Source: an uncultured Fretibacterium sp.
Lineage (GTDB): Bacteria; Synergistota; Synergistia; Synergistales; Aminobacteriaceae
Length of the DNA stretch: 64,000 nucleotides
Assembly (NCBI GenBank): GCA_937915755.1
Contig: CALGGR010000149.1
Span: 30,909 to 94,908, forward strand
Reading direction: 5' to 3'
The notes below the pieces were generated by a model, which ran no database searches, was not told the origin of the DNA, and worked only from the letters and a program-made list of their open reading frames with translations. Shown one piece after another: positions 56,805 to 64,000 of the stretch (positions are counted from its first letter, which is position 1; every line of letters starts with the position of its first letter). Made by a program: the position numbers and the translations under genes.

Positions 56805-59800
56805 TTATCGGCCGACGAGACCCATTCCGTTAATTATCGTGTTCAGCATCTCGTCCATCGTCGTAATATATCTCGACATTGCACCGAATGCCCTGTTGAG
56901 TATAACGATGTCCATGAGTTCCTCGTCGAGATTTACGCCTGAACATGCCTGACGCTGTGAGTCAATCTGGTCTGAAACTGTGGCTTCGGTTGTGTACATG
57001 AGCTTTGCGTGCCCTGCCTCCGTTCCAATCTGTGAGAGCATTGCGTCATAAATCCCGTTGATTGTCATGGTCTTCCCCTCAAGAACCTTCGCGAAATTAA
57101 GGTTGACCATTCTCGAAGCGTTAGTTCCGTCGCCTGAGCCTCCGCTTACTCCTGAGACTGCACGGCCGTTTTCGTCCCTCTTTCCCAGAGCCGCACCAAT
57201 CAATGAAGGATCTTGAGCAACGCGGTCTGTAACACCGAGTTTTTCCGACGCGCCTGCCTTGAACGCGAGAGTTTTGAAGAACGCTACACCTGTTGTGTTC
57301 ACGTCAGAAGCGACACCGTAGCCCGAATACTGCAATGCGTTGAAAGTTTTTGCCAGACCGTAAGCCATTTCGTCAAGCTCGGATTTAAGGTTGGGGATCA
57401 TCTCGTCCCTTGCTTCCTCAAGGCCTTTAATGCTTCCGTCCTTTATATGATGGAGGACTCTTATCGTTGTCGTTCCTGTACTCTTCAGGTTGAGCCACAT
57501 TCCCGGATTTACTTCGGTAAGCTCGGTTGCCTTGTACCTGTTGCGGATGTCGCCTGTCTCAGCGGGAATTCTTCGGGCCATATTGAACTTGTTGTCGCTT
57601 GAAAGGTAATGTACACCGTTGAGGCTGAATGAGGCATCATTGGACACGCCGGACTCAGGAATGTACGCAACTTCCCTGAAGCTGTATTTGAAGTCTTCGT
57701 CATCAGTGTCCAAAGTAATACGCTGATTTCTGGTGAGGCCAAGCCTTCGGAGTACCTGCATATTTCCGTCCTCAGCACCCATGAGAGTGATTCTCTGGGC
57801 TTCTCCTGCGACGTTCGCCGAGATTTCAAGATAGCCGTTATCGGTCGAGGCATGTACCCATTGTTCCGGTTCTGTGAGGCCAAATTCTTCCTGATACTTC
57901 TCGTTGATCTTGTTGCGTATCGTTATGAGGCTGTCTGAGTTTTCAACATCAATCGTTATAACGGGGCTTTTGTTGACCATTCCCATAGTCTCGGCCAAAT
58001 TTCCCTCAATGTCCGAAATCGAGATGAGGTGGCTGTCCTTCGACTCAACGTAGAACTGAGTATATGTGTTTGTTGATGATCTTCCTGCGGTTACACGCAT
58101 TCCAGAGAGTGCGGGGTTGTCTGAGGCTGCGGACTTGTTGAATGTTGTTGACAGGAAATCGGTCAATGCTTTAACGGTGAGTGTCTCTCCTGCTGTTGCG
58201 CTTGTGCCTAAATCCGAGCTGAGTACCCATTTATTTGTCGATGCGTTCCAAGTTGCTGAAATGTCAACCTGGTCTCCCGAAACTCCAACCCTAAACGTGT
58301 GCTTACGTATTGCGTTCTCGTCATCGCTTCGTACTGCTGTGAGAATCTCGCCTTCTTCGAGACTTTTTCCTGGGTTTGCGCCGAAGTTCTTTGAGGTTAC
58401 GCGAGTTCCCTGAGTGCCTACCTGAATTCTGAATGAGCCTGAAATGTTGAGAGGGTCATCGAGACTCGCGGGTTCTGTACGCATATTTACGTCGGTGAGT
58501 TCGCGTTTTGCCTCAGTGAGTGCGCCGAGCATTCCGCTGTAATCGGTGATTTCAACGGGGGAGTTTTCCGCAGTTGCCTTGAAGATCAGCGAAATTCCAT
58601 CAACATTTGCTGTAAGCCCCACATTCATGCTCCCAGCCTTTCTGTTAATGAAGTCCGAAAGGTTATCGGTCGTAAGGTCGCCTGTTATTGTCTCAGACAC
58701 GACGTTTCCGCTTCCGTCTTTCTCTGCAACGCCGTCTTTCTCTGCTCTGAGCTTCCAGCCTGCACCGTCTTTGTCGATTTTCACCGTGAGGACACTGGGT
58801 TTCTCGTCAGCATCGAGAACTCTGAATTGAAGTTTGTACGGTATATCCGCGCTGTTTTCGTTGAGGATTACTTTGTCCGCAAATTCCGAAGTCTTAACCG
58901 CGTAAGTCTCCAAGCAGTGGGCATTACCGCCGCCAATCGTCCATTCAACACCGTTAGCGATTCTATCAACCGAGAGCTGATACGAACCTTCCGCGCCCGT
59001 AGCAAGAGCCTCAGCAATGTTCGGATTCTCAACGATGTCGAACTCGTTTTCCGCAACCTGAACATCGTAATACACCTGATTGTCCCACATGAAAGCATGA
59101 GCCTTCAATTCTCGGACTTTGCTCCCCTGAACGAGAACTTTCCCGTTCACTGAGAGGAAAAACTCGCCCTTCACACCGTCGTACTCCTTAGGCTCATTGT
59201 AGGATATGTCCATCATTTTCGAGAGCTTGTCGATGAGAACGTCGCGTGAATCACGGAGGTCATTGGCGTTCTGGTTGAGTGCTTCGGCCTCGTATATCTC
59301 CCTGTTCAGTGCGGCTATATCGTAAAGCATTGAGTTAGCTTCATCAACTGACTGCTTAATCTCCATATTTATGCTCTCGTTATAAGTGTTGAAACAGTCT
59401 ATGAGGTTGTCCAGCATTAAGCCTATAGAGTTTGCTGAAGTAACCAGAGCCTGACGTGTTGAAGTATCTTCGGGCTTCTCCTGCAAAGTCTGCAAGTCCG
59501 TGAAAAACGTATCCATTGCCGCACGTATTCCTGAAGAATTAGGCTCTGAAATATAATTCTGTATAGAATCGTAAAGATCGTTAATCTTTTCCCAATATCC
59601 TAATGTTGACTGGGTATCGCGGAACTGGAAATCCAAAAATTCATCACGTATCCTCTCGATACTGGTGATAGTCATTCCGTTTCCAACCTGTCCGACACCG
59701 TAAATATTCTCAGGCGTTACAGTCGCATAATTTACACGCTGGCGGGAATATCCCTCCGTGTTCATGTTGGAGATATTATGGCCGACTGTCTGCATACCGA

Positions 59801-59858
59801 GCCTGAAAGCATTAAGCGCGCTCCTGCCTAATTCAAGTCCTCCGAATGTACTGCTCAT
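56805..59858 (-). CDS. flgK: Flagellar hook-associated protein FlgK, enlarged
   Basis: 1017 residues, about twice the enteric FlgK. N-terminus (LELGRSALNAFRLGMQTVGH, NISNMNTEGYSRQRV, then LRDSRDVLIDKLSKMMDISY up to about 240) and C-terminus (LNFAKVLEGKTMTINGIYDA, VNLDEELMDIVILNRAFGAM, YITTMDEMLNTIINGMGLVG) are the standard D0/D1 parts. The middle (about 280-830) holds at least three repeats of one module: a helix such as DNLSDFINRKAG or VKALTDFLSTTFNK, strands, and an ending like ISDIEGNLAETMGM or LMGAEDGNMQVLRRLGL, similar to the modules in FlgL. FlgK sits between hook and FlgL. It starts six bases behind flgN. Confidence 0.94.
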   Translation of the reverse strand: MSSTFGGLELGRSALNAFRLGMQTVGHNISNMNTEGYSRQRVNYATVTPENIYGVGQVGNGMTITSIERIRDEFLDFQFRDTQSTLGYWEKINDLYDSIQNYISEPNSSGIRAAMDTFFTDLQTLQEKPEDTSTRQALVTSANSIGLMLDNLIDCFNTYNESINMEIKQSVDEANSMLYDIAALNREIYEAEALNQNANDLRDSRDVLIDKLSKMMDISYNEPKEYDGVKGEFFLSVNGKVLVQGSKVRELKAHAFMWDNQVYYDVQVAENEFDIVENPNIAEALATGAEGSYQLSVDRIANGVEWTIGGGNAHCLETYAVKTSEFADKVILNENSADIPYKLQFRVLDADEKPSVLTVKIDKDGAGWKLRAEKDGVAEKDGSGNVVSETITGDLTTDNLSDFINRKAGSMNVGLTANVDGISLIFKATAENSPVEITDYSGMLGALTEAKRELTDVNMRTEPASLDDPLNISGSFRIQVGTQGTRVTSKNFGANPGKSLEEGEILTAVRSDDENAIRKHTFRVGVSGDQVDISATWNASTNKWVLSSDLGTSATAGETLTVKALTDFLSTTFNKSAASDNPALSGMRVTAGRSSTNTYTQFYVESKDSHLISISDIEGNLAETMGMVNKSPVITIDVENSDSLITIRNKINEKYQEEFGLTEPEQWVHASTDNGYLEISANVAGEAQRITLMGAEDGNMQVLRRLGLTRNQRITLDTDDEDFKYSFREVAYIPESGVSNDASFSLNGVHYLSSDNKFNMARRIPAETGDIRNRYKATELTEVNPGMWLNLKSTGTTTIRVLHHIKDGSIKGLEEARDEMIPNLKSELDEMAYGLAKTFNALQYSGYGVASDVNTTGVAFFKTLAFKAGASEKLGVTDRVAQDPSLIGAALGKRDENGRAVSGVSGGSGDGTNASRMVNLNFAKVLEGKTMTINGIYDAMLSQIGTEAGHAKLMYTTEATVSDQIDSQRQACSGVNLDEELMDIVILNRAFGAMSRYITTMDEMLNTIINGMGLVGR

Positions 59859-59864
59859 TTTACA

Positions 59865-60320
59865 TTACCCCCTGAAATCAGCCGAACCAGACTGCGACAC
59901 CATATCACCGTTAAGCCTGCGCCATTCGGAAAGGAGCATTGAAGTGTACTGTTCGTGCTGGTCAATAAGGCCGGTTAATATCATCATTTCAGATTTCAAT
60001 ACAAAAACGGACTGCGTTAATCTGTCCACAGCCCCGTTAAATTCTTCCTGTTCATCTTTATCCATCACTGAAGCCAGAGAACTCGCCACCGCCTCGCATG
60101 AATGACTTTGCGCGAACTTTGCGGCTATGTCAGCGCGTAACTTTTCCTGAGACTGAGCCTCGAACGAGAGATTACGGGTCTCGTCCATGAGGGAGTTTAC
60201 GGTTTCAGTATCACGCCTCCGCATTGCGCTGCGCTGTTCACGAATGGCATCAATGAGGTCATCTATGCAATCCGCCTCGTCAAGAACCGCGTCGATAAGT
60301 TCCTCAACATCGGGGCGCAT
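59865..60320 (-). CDS. flgN: FlgN-type flagellar export chaperone
   Basis: 151 residues, all helical: two long amphipathic helices (LIDAVLDEADCIDDLIDAIR ... and DRLTQSVFVLKSEMMILTGL) as in FlgN, which escorts FlgK and FlgL to the export gate. Sequence identity in this family is low, so the call rests mainly on size, helix pattern and its place between flgM and flgK (gaps of six bases on both sides). Confidence 0.82.
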   Translation of the reverse strand: MRPDVEELIDAVLDEADCIDDLIDAIREQRSAMRRRDTETVNSLMDETRNLSFEAQSQEKLRADIAAKFAQSHSCEAVASSLASVMDKDEQEEFNGAVDRLTQSVFVLKSEMMILTGLIDQHEQYTSMLLSEWRRLNGDMVSQSGSADFRG

Positions 60321-60326
60321 GGCGTT

Positions 60327-60620
60327 TTACTCTTCTGCAGCTTCCAACATTCCGGCCATGTAGAGAACATTAGCCAGTTTGTCCAGCGGGGGATTGTAAG
60401 TTCCCGACTCTATGCGTGATCTGAAGCTAGCCACCACGTCTTCGCGGACATCGGGAATATTCTTCATCTCAGCTGTGGCCTTAGCGAGAAGTGAACCGAA
60501 CGAGCTGATATTTGCGTTGTCGGTCTCCGTGAATGAGCTGCTGTTGTAGGACACATTGCGCCTTGATTTCTTGCCGTTCAGGGCTTCGGTTGAATACTGC
60601 CCTGATATTCTGCCAATCAT
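60327..60620 (-). CDS. flgM: Negative regulator of flagellin synthesis FlgM (anti-sigma-28)
   Basis: 97 residues. The C-terminal half fits FlgM: IPDVREDVVASFRSRIESGT, YNPPLDKLANVLY. FlgM holds sigma-28 until the hook is finished and is then exported. The N-terminus (MIGRISGQYSTEALNGKKSR) is flexible. GGAGG precedes the ATG. A sigma-28-like site lies upstream at 60673-60700. Confidence 0.9.
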   Translation of the reverse strand: MIGRISGQYSTEALNGKKSRRNVSYNSSSFTETDNANISSFGSLLAKATAEMKNIPDVREDVVASFRSRIESGTYNPPLDKLANVLYMAGMLEAAEE

Positions 60621-60672
60621 TTTTACGCTCCTCCTTCTTGAAAGAATTTATGACTCTTTTGTTTCACGTAAT

Positions 60673-60700
60673 TTTTCGGTGCTTTAGATGGTTATCTTTA
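60673..60700 (-). promoter_or_regulatory. Possible sigma-28-type promoter of flgMNKL
   Basis: On the - strand TAAA (60700-60697) and ACCGAAAA (60680-60673) are 16 bases apart; the flagellar sigma-28 consensus is TAAA, about 15 bases, GCCGATAA (six of eight matches in the second box). It lies 53 bases before the flgM ATG. No sigma-70-like pair is evident. Confidence 0.4.
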
Positions 60701-60704
60701 ATGA

Positions 60705-60739
60705 GAAAAAAGAAAAGCTCCCCGACTTTTTCGGAGAGC
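60705..60739 (-). terminator. Rho-independent terminator of the 60760 gene
   Basis: On the - strand GCTCTCCGA and TCGGGGAGC form a 9-bp stem with one mismatch and a five-base loop, followed by TTTTCTTTTTT. It follows the stop codon at 60760 by about 20 bases. Confidence 0.78.
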
Positions 60740-60759
60740 CTGAATGCTTCGTGAACTTT

Positions 60760-61302
60760 CTATTTCTTCCTGAAGAGCGCGAACCCTGCGAGCAACATGC
60801 AGAGCGGGAATGCTCCTGCGTTACAGCCGCCGCTGCTTCCACCGCCGCCGCCGCCACCGTTGTTGTAGGAGATTGACTCGAACACTGTGTTGAAGTCAGA
60901 CCCCCCAACGGTCGAGGAGATGAAGCAGTAGACATCTGAAGGGAAGGAGCTGTTTTCAGCATTGTCGAAAACGATGCCGGTCCATGAAAGCCCTAAGTCG
61001 CTGTAGGAGAACATGTAGTATTCGCCGACTTTTTCTAAGTCAAAGCCGTCGTATACATCACATTCACGTTCTGCGATTGTCTGGAGAGAACTGCCTTCCT
61101 TTGGGAGCGCACGGACTATAATTCTCCTCTCCACGTCATCTTCATCAGACAATGAGACAACTCCGTCTGTGCTTTCTTCTCTTGCTTCCCAGCCGTAAGG
61201 AACATACAGTGAGAACTTGGAGAACGTTTGTGTGTACGCGAGTGCCGCTACTGATGACATAACCATGACAGCCATCAAGAAAAAAATGTATGCACGTTTC
61301 AT
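60760..61302 (-). CDS. Secreted PsbP-like protein with Synergist-CTERM tail
   Basis: 180 residues. Signal peptide about 1-23 (FFLMAVMVMSSVAALA). Residues 25-145 resemble small PsbP/DUF1795-type proteins (FSKFSLYVPYGWEAREESTD, IIVRALPKEGSSLQTIAERE, ending DFNTVFESISYN). The tail NNGGGGGGGSSGGCNAGAFP plus a hydrophobic helix and FRKK is the Synergist-CTERM sorting signal, as in the protein at 44854, so both should be handled by the same sorting machinery. AAGGAGG precedes the ATG and a TATAAT box lies on the - strand at 61330-61325. Confidence 0.8.
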   Translation of the reverse strand: MKRAYIFFLMAVMVMSSVAALAYTQTFSKFSLYVPYGWEAREESTDGVVSLSDEDDVERRIIVRALPKEGSSLQTIAERECDVYDGFDLEKVGEYYMFSYSDLGLSWTGIVFDNAENSSFPSDVYCFISSTVGGSDFNTVFESISYNNGGGGGGGSSGGCNAGAFPLCMLLAGFALFRKK

Positions 61303-61613
61303 AATGATTCTTTCCTCCTTAGAAATTATAACCAGTGTCCTGAAAGATTAAGACACGACAAATTCGCCTTTACTCGCATGGAATTGTTCTATGAATCATA
61401 TTAAGGGGGATTATCTTTGCCGGAATTACTTAGATGATGAATGAAGCATAAATTGACTTAACTTGACTTGACAAGTATAACGCTGCCATCAGTTTTTCAC
61501 TCCTTACTTTTACGGATTTATTTATAGGTCATTATACCATAATTACTTTCAAGGGATATATTTTTATTTTTGTGTAGTATACACTATTTTATAAAAACTC
61601 ACAGGGGGAAATA
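61303..61613. promoter_or_regulatory. Divergent intergenic region with promoter and palindrome
   Basis: 311 bases without a gene. It contains the - strand TATAAT (61330-61325), an inverted pair GTGTC/GACAC at about 61335-61356, the + strand promoter at 61453-61481, and GTGTA-gta-TACAC at 61572-61584 just before the DUF4405 gene. No RNA gene or riboswitch was recognised. Confidence 0.45.
61453..61481 (+). promoter_or_regulatory. Sigma-70-type promoter for the DUF4405 gene
   Basis: TTGACT (61453-61458), 17-base spacer, TATAAC (61476-61481). The transcript would have a leader of about 125 bases before the ATG at 61614. A second TTGACTTGACA overlaps the spacer. Confidence 0.55.
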
Positions 61614-62321
61614 ATGAGTCTTCGCAGAATAGTTGACATCTTAATGACGATAGCCTTGATGCTTCAGATGTCCTCGCAGGTTACGGGACAAGAAGCTCAC
61701 GAGTATACGGGCATCGCAATGTTCACGCTCTTTCTGATCCACCAGTATTTGAACCGAAGATGGTACGGCGCGTTATTGAAAGGGAAGTACACGCTGCTGC
61801 GATCGTTCAATACAGCCATAAGCCTCACACTGCTTACCTCTTTTATCACAACGGCATTCAGCGGAATAATAATGTCCGAGAATTTCCCAGCCCTTAACAT
61901 TGAATCCCTGACATCATTCGCAAGGCTTGCACATCTTTCGTGTTCATACTTGAGCTTCACGCTGATGGGGATACACTTGGGGCTTCACTGGGGGATTGTT
62001 GCGGGGAAGATAAAAGCTTCATGGCCGGGAATTTTGGCGGCAATACTCGCGGGATATGGGCTTTACGTTTTCGTGTGGGTGAATAATGTCGCGTCGTATA
62101 TATTTCTTGTGAACGAGTTTGCTTTTCTGGACTACGACAAGAATCCCGCGCTAGTCTTTCTTGAGAACGTTGCGATGATGTCATTCTGGACTCTCACGGG
62201 CTACCAGGTCAGCAAAATTCTGACGGGGAAATTCAGAAGGCCGGCAATAAGTATGGGCATTGCGATTCTTGCAGCGTTAGCGTTCAGGGTAGTGCTTGGT
62301 GTTCCTGAAGGGGGCTTTTAG
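61614..62321 (+). CDS. DUF4405-family cytochrome b-like membrane protein
   Basis: 235 residues with six or so membrane helices. Conserved His residues suited to bind heme lie in EAHEYTGIAMF, LFLIHQYLNRRWYG and MGIHLGLHWGIV, with RLAHLSCSY between; the H-x-x-LNRRWY block is the DUF4405 signature. The family is thought to pass electrons across the membrane, often to extracytoplasmic flavin-bearing domains. Here the gene is preceded by a sigma-70-type promoter and a palindrome, and followed at once by a DUF4491 gene (GTG two bases after the stop). Confidence 0.82.
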   Translation: MSLRRIVDILMTIALMLQMSSQVTGQEAHEYTGIAMFTLFLIHQYLNRRWYGALLKGKYTLLRSFNTAISLTLLTSFITTAFSGIIMSENFPALNIESLTSFARLAHLSCSYLSFTLMGIHLGLHWGIVAGKIKASWPGILAAILAGYGLYVFVWVNNVASYIFLVNEFAFLDYDKNPALVFLENVAMMSFWTLTGYQVSKILTGKFRRPAISMGIAILAALAFRVVLGVPEGGF

Positions 62322-62322
62322 C

Positions 62323-62619
62323 GTGAACGTCTCGGGAATAATCATAGGTTTGTCGAGTTTCGTAATAATCGGAATATTTCACCCCATCGTGATAAAGTGC
62401 GAGTACTATTTTTCCGCGAAGGTATGGCCGATTTTCCTGGTCTCAGGAATTTTGTGCTGTGCGCTCTCACTGATGATTGAGAATGATACTTTGTCGGGAA
62501 TTACGGGAGTATTGGGCTTCTGCCTTCTATGGAGCATTCACGAGCTAAGGAAGCAGGAGGAGAGAGTCAAAAAAGGCTGGTTCCCCCGAAATCCAAAGCG
62601 CAGTGGGAACGTGGTATAA
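62323..62619 (+). CDS. DUF4491-family small membrane protein
   Basis: 98 residues from a GTG at 62323 (AAGGGGG eight bases upstream); a TTG at 62296 would overlap the previous gene and lacks a ribosome site. Three membrane helices and the family sequence GIIIGLSSFVIIGIFHPIVI, KCEYYFSAKVWPIFLVSG, then LWSIHELRKQEERVKKGWFP identify DUF4491. Function unknown. It is probably co-transcribed with the DUF4405 gene. Confidence 0.85.
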   Translation: MNVSGIIIGLSSFVIIGIFHPIVIKCEYYFSAKVWPIFLVSGILCCALSLMIENDTLSGITGVLGFCLLWSIHELRKQEERVKKGWFPRNPKRSGNVV

Positions 62620-62653
62620 TTGCGTGAAATTTAAGGAAAGGTGATGTATCGAG

Positions 62654-62908
62654 ATGGCAGAAAGAATGTGTCCTTCATGTCATAAAGCATTAACTCTCAA
62701 GGAGAAAGGCTACCCTATGGGAAGCGCGTTCCTCAAGGCTGACAGAGTTCATGTTGACATTTACGAGTGCCCGGAGTGTCACGGGATAAGGCTCTATGCC
62801 GCTGAGAGCGATATGGTAACTTGCCCGAAGTGCGGAAGCGTTCATAGCGCAAAGGAAGCCTGTGCAGTCTGCGCCCTCAACGCGGCTCTTGACGCTGAAG
62901 GAAAGTAG
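62654..62908 (+). CDS. Small zinc-ribbon protein
   Basis: 84 residues. Four CxxC pairs (CPSCHK, CPECHG, CPKCGS, CAVC) suggest two zinc ribbons. No other domain is seen and no specific family is recognised; such proteins often bind nucleic acid or other proteins. Cytoplasmic. It is followed by a terminator that faces the end of aspS. Confidence 0.7.
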   Translation: MAERMCPSCHKALTLKEKGYPMGSAFLKADRVHVDIYECPECHGIRLYAAESDMVTCPKCGSVHSAKEACAVCALNAALDAEGK

Positions 62909-62922
62909 AAAGTCAACAAAAA

Positions 62923-62959
62923 TCCCCCATGCCATTTTTGACACGGGGGAAATTTTTTT
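62923..62959 (+). terminator. Rho-independent terminator of the zinc-ribbon gene
   Basis: CCCCC (62924-62928) and GGGGG (62945-62949) close an imperfect hairpin that is followed by AAATTTTTTT. It lies about 15 bases after the stop at 62908 and reaches the aspS stop codon. Confidence 0.7.
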
Positions 62960-64000
62960 ATTCGTCCTTCACGACACTTATAGCAAGTTCATCGAGTCTT
63001 TCCTGTTCGACAGCATCAGGCGCACCCGACATCAAGCATTGAGCTTTCTGCGTCTTCGGGAACGCCATAACATCACGTATCGAGTTTCCGCCGCAGAGCA
63101 ACATAACAAGCCTGTCAACACCAAGCGCAAGCCCGCCATGCGGAGGAGTGCCGTACGAAAGAGCGTCAAGGAAGAACCCGAATCTCCTCTTTGCTTCCTC
63201 CGGCGTAATCCCCAAGCATTTGAACAGCCTCGCCTGAACATCGGGGTCATGAATCCTTATTGAGCCTCCGCCGACCTCATTGCCGTTCAATACGCAGTCG
63301 TAAGCGCGGGCAAGAGCGTGTTCGGGGTCTTCGTCAAATGCCGTGTCATTGTCAAGAGCAGGAGAAGTGAAGGGGTGATGCATTGCTACCCAGCGTTTTT
63401 CATCTTGACTCCATTCAAATAACGGGAATTTTGTAACCCATAAAAATTTCCAATTGTTGGGAGAATTATTAAAAAATTTTTCTGACTTCTTACCTAATTC
63501 AAGCCGCAACGTCCCTAAAATTTCGCAGGCTTTCCCTCTTGAAGCATGAGCAACGATAAATAAAGCGTCATCAGGCTGCATTCCAGCTAAATCTCTAACT
63601 TTGCCGACTTCTTCAGGCGTTAAGAATTTCACGAGCGGACCTTTAAGCGCGCCATCTTTGTACAGGAAATTCGCAAGTCCTGATAATCCCAGCTTAATCG
63701 CGCGAGCTTCGAGATCCAGAATTTCTTTTCGCGACAACTCAGCTCCACCGGGCAATCTCAACGCACGAACAACTCCGCCATCTTCGAGAATCTTTCTAAA
63801 CGGCTCGAATCCGGAATTTCTGAACGCATCGGCAACGTCGCATAATTCAAGCTTCACTCTCAAATCCGGTTTATCGCTGCCGTATTTATCCATCGCGTCC
63901 CAGTAATTCATGCGCAAGAACGGTGTCTCAACATCATAATCCAGAATTTCCTTGAATAATCCCTTCATGTAGCCCTCGATTAATTCCATAATATCTTCTT
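62958..64000 (-). CDS. aspS: Aspartate--tRNA ligase, C-terminal part (5' end outside window)
   Basis: The frame is open to the right edge of the window; about 347 residues are present. This is the bacterial-type AspRS: part of the catalytic core (FLRMNYWDAMDKYGSDKPDL with motif 2 region upstream cut off), the GAD insertion domain (about 70-190, ending DDALFIVAHASRGKACEI), and the class II motif 3 GLALGVDRLVMLLCGGNSIR. It charges tRNA-Asp (or both Asp and Asn tRNAs if non-discriminating, which cannot be judged here). The section at about 63420-63950 uses more A/T-ending codons than the last 450 bases, without any break in the frame. Confidence 0.95.
   Translation of the reverse strand, partial: EDIMELIEGYMKGLFKEILDYDVETPFLRMNYWDAMDKYGSDKPDLRVKLELCDVADAFRNSGFEPFRKILEDGGVVRALRLPGGAELSRKEILDLEARAIKLGLSGLANFLYKDGALKGPLVKFLTPEEVGKVRDLAGMQPDDALFIVAHASRGKACEILGTLRLELGKKSEKFFNNSPNNWKFLWVTKFPLFEWSQDEKRWVAMHHPFTSPALDNDTAFDEDPEHALARAYDCVLNGNEVGGGSIRIHDPDVQARLFKCLGITPEEAKRRFGFFLDALSYGTPPHGGLALGVDRLVMLLCGGNSIRDVMAFPKTQKAQCLMSGAPDAVEQERLDELAISVVKDE

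Noticed and set aside
63420..63950. Horizontal transfer or gene conversion inside aspS
   Set aside because: The A/T-richer codon use is noticeable, but the protein is collinear and ordinary, so this is likely to be normal variation.

Overview
The window reads as a chromosomal segment of a flagellated bacterium of the phylum Synergistota. The best markers are two secreted proteins (ending at 45552 on + and starting at 61302 on -) whose C-termini carry a Gly-run + Cys-Asn + hydrophobic helix + basic tail, the pattern of the Synergist-CTERM sorting domain. The flagellar set (flbD-motA-motB-fliL-fliM-fliY-cheY-fliO-fliP-fliQ-fliR-flhB) and the amino-acid-oriented gene content (NAD(P)-type glutamate dehydrogenase, peptidases, branched-chain and histidine synthesis) agree with this. 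No rRNA, tRNA, CRISPR array or intact insertion sequence was seen.

Layout. 1-818: 3' end of glyS (+). 920-3610: a small accessory island on the - strand (two signal-peptide proteins, a third one, and a capsule-type glycosyltransferase), bordered by a duplicated glyS tail plus terminator. 3898-13480: the flagellar motor/export operon (-), interrupted between motB and fliL by a decayed pair of hicBA toxin-antitoxin modules and a PHP phosphoesterase. 13599-19997 (+): GAF-domain protein, dxs, tlyA, an ankyrin protein and gmd. 20016-29171 (-): AddB-like nuclease, an FtsK-like protein with altered ATPase motifs, mltG, glutamate dehydrogenase, folP. 29287-41732 (+): an S9 peptidase, then an eleven-gene run from a strong promoter at 31215-31243 that encodes an amidohydrolase/decarboxylase, a MarR regulator, several flavin- or NAD(P)H-linked redox proteins, several exported proteins and a secreted alpha/beta-hydrolase fused to a TRAP-type solute-binding domain. 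41858-44528 (-): ilvC-ilvD. 44854-50818 (+): a Synergist-CTERM protein, then hisH-A-F-IE, a PHP histidinol phosphatase, cobM and cbiG. 50782-53053: DNA glycosylase, PP2C phosphatase, radical SAM protein. 53083-60620 (-): flgM-flgN-flgK-flgL, with FlgK and FlgL both far longer than usual. 60760-64000: second Synergist-CTERM protein, DUF4405 and DUF4491 membrane proteins, zinc-ribbon protein, and the 3' part of aspS.

How the genes work together. Two loci build and drive the flagellum: motor, switch and export gate at 3898-13480, and anti-sigma factor, chaperone and hook-filament junction proteins at 53083-60620. The histidine genes cover the second half of the pathway from PRFAR formation to histidinol and run straight into two cobalamin genes. 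The most unusual locus is 31273-41732. I infer that it is an envelope-located flavin-dependent conversion pathway for an ester or aromatic acid under MarR control; this function is not proved by sequence.

The observations most worth following are: the hydrolase-TRAP fusion and its cluster, the FtsK-like protein with Lys-to-Arg and Asp-to-Asn changes in its Walker motifs, the repeat-expanded FlgK/FlgL pair, the hicB-hicA fusion next to a frameshifted hicA, and the TGTGTATTA-type repeat array upstream of 44854.
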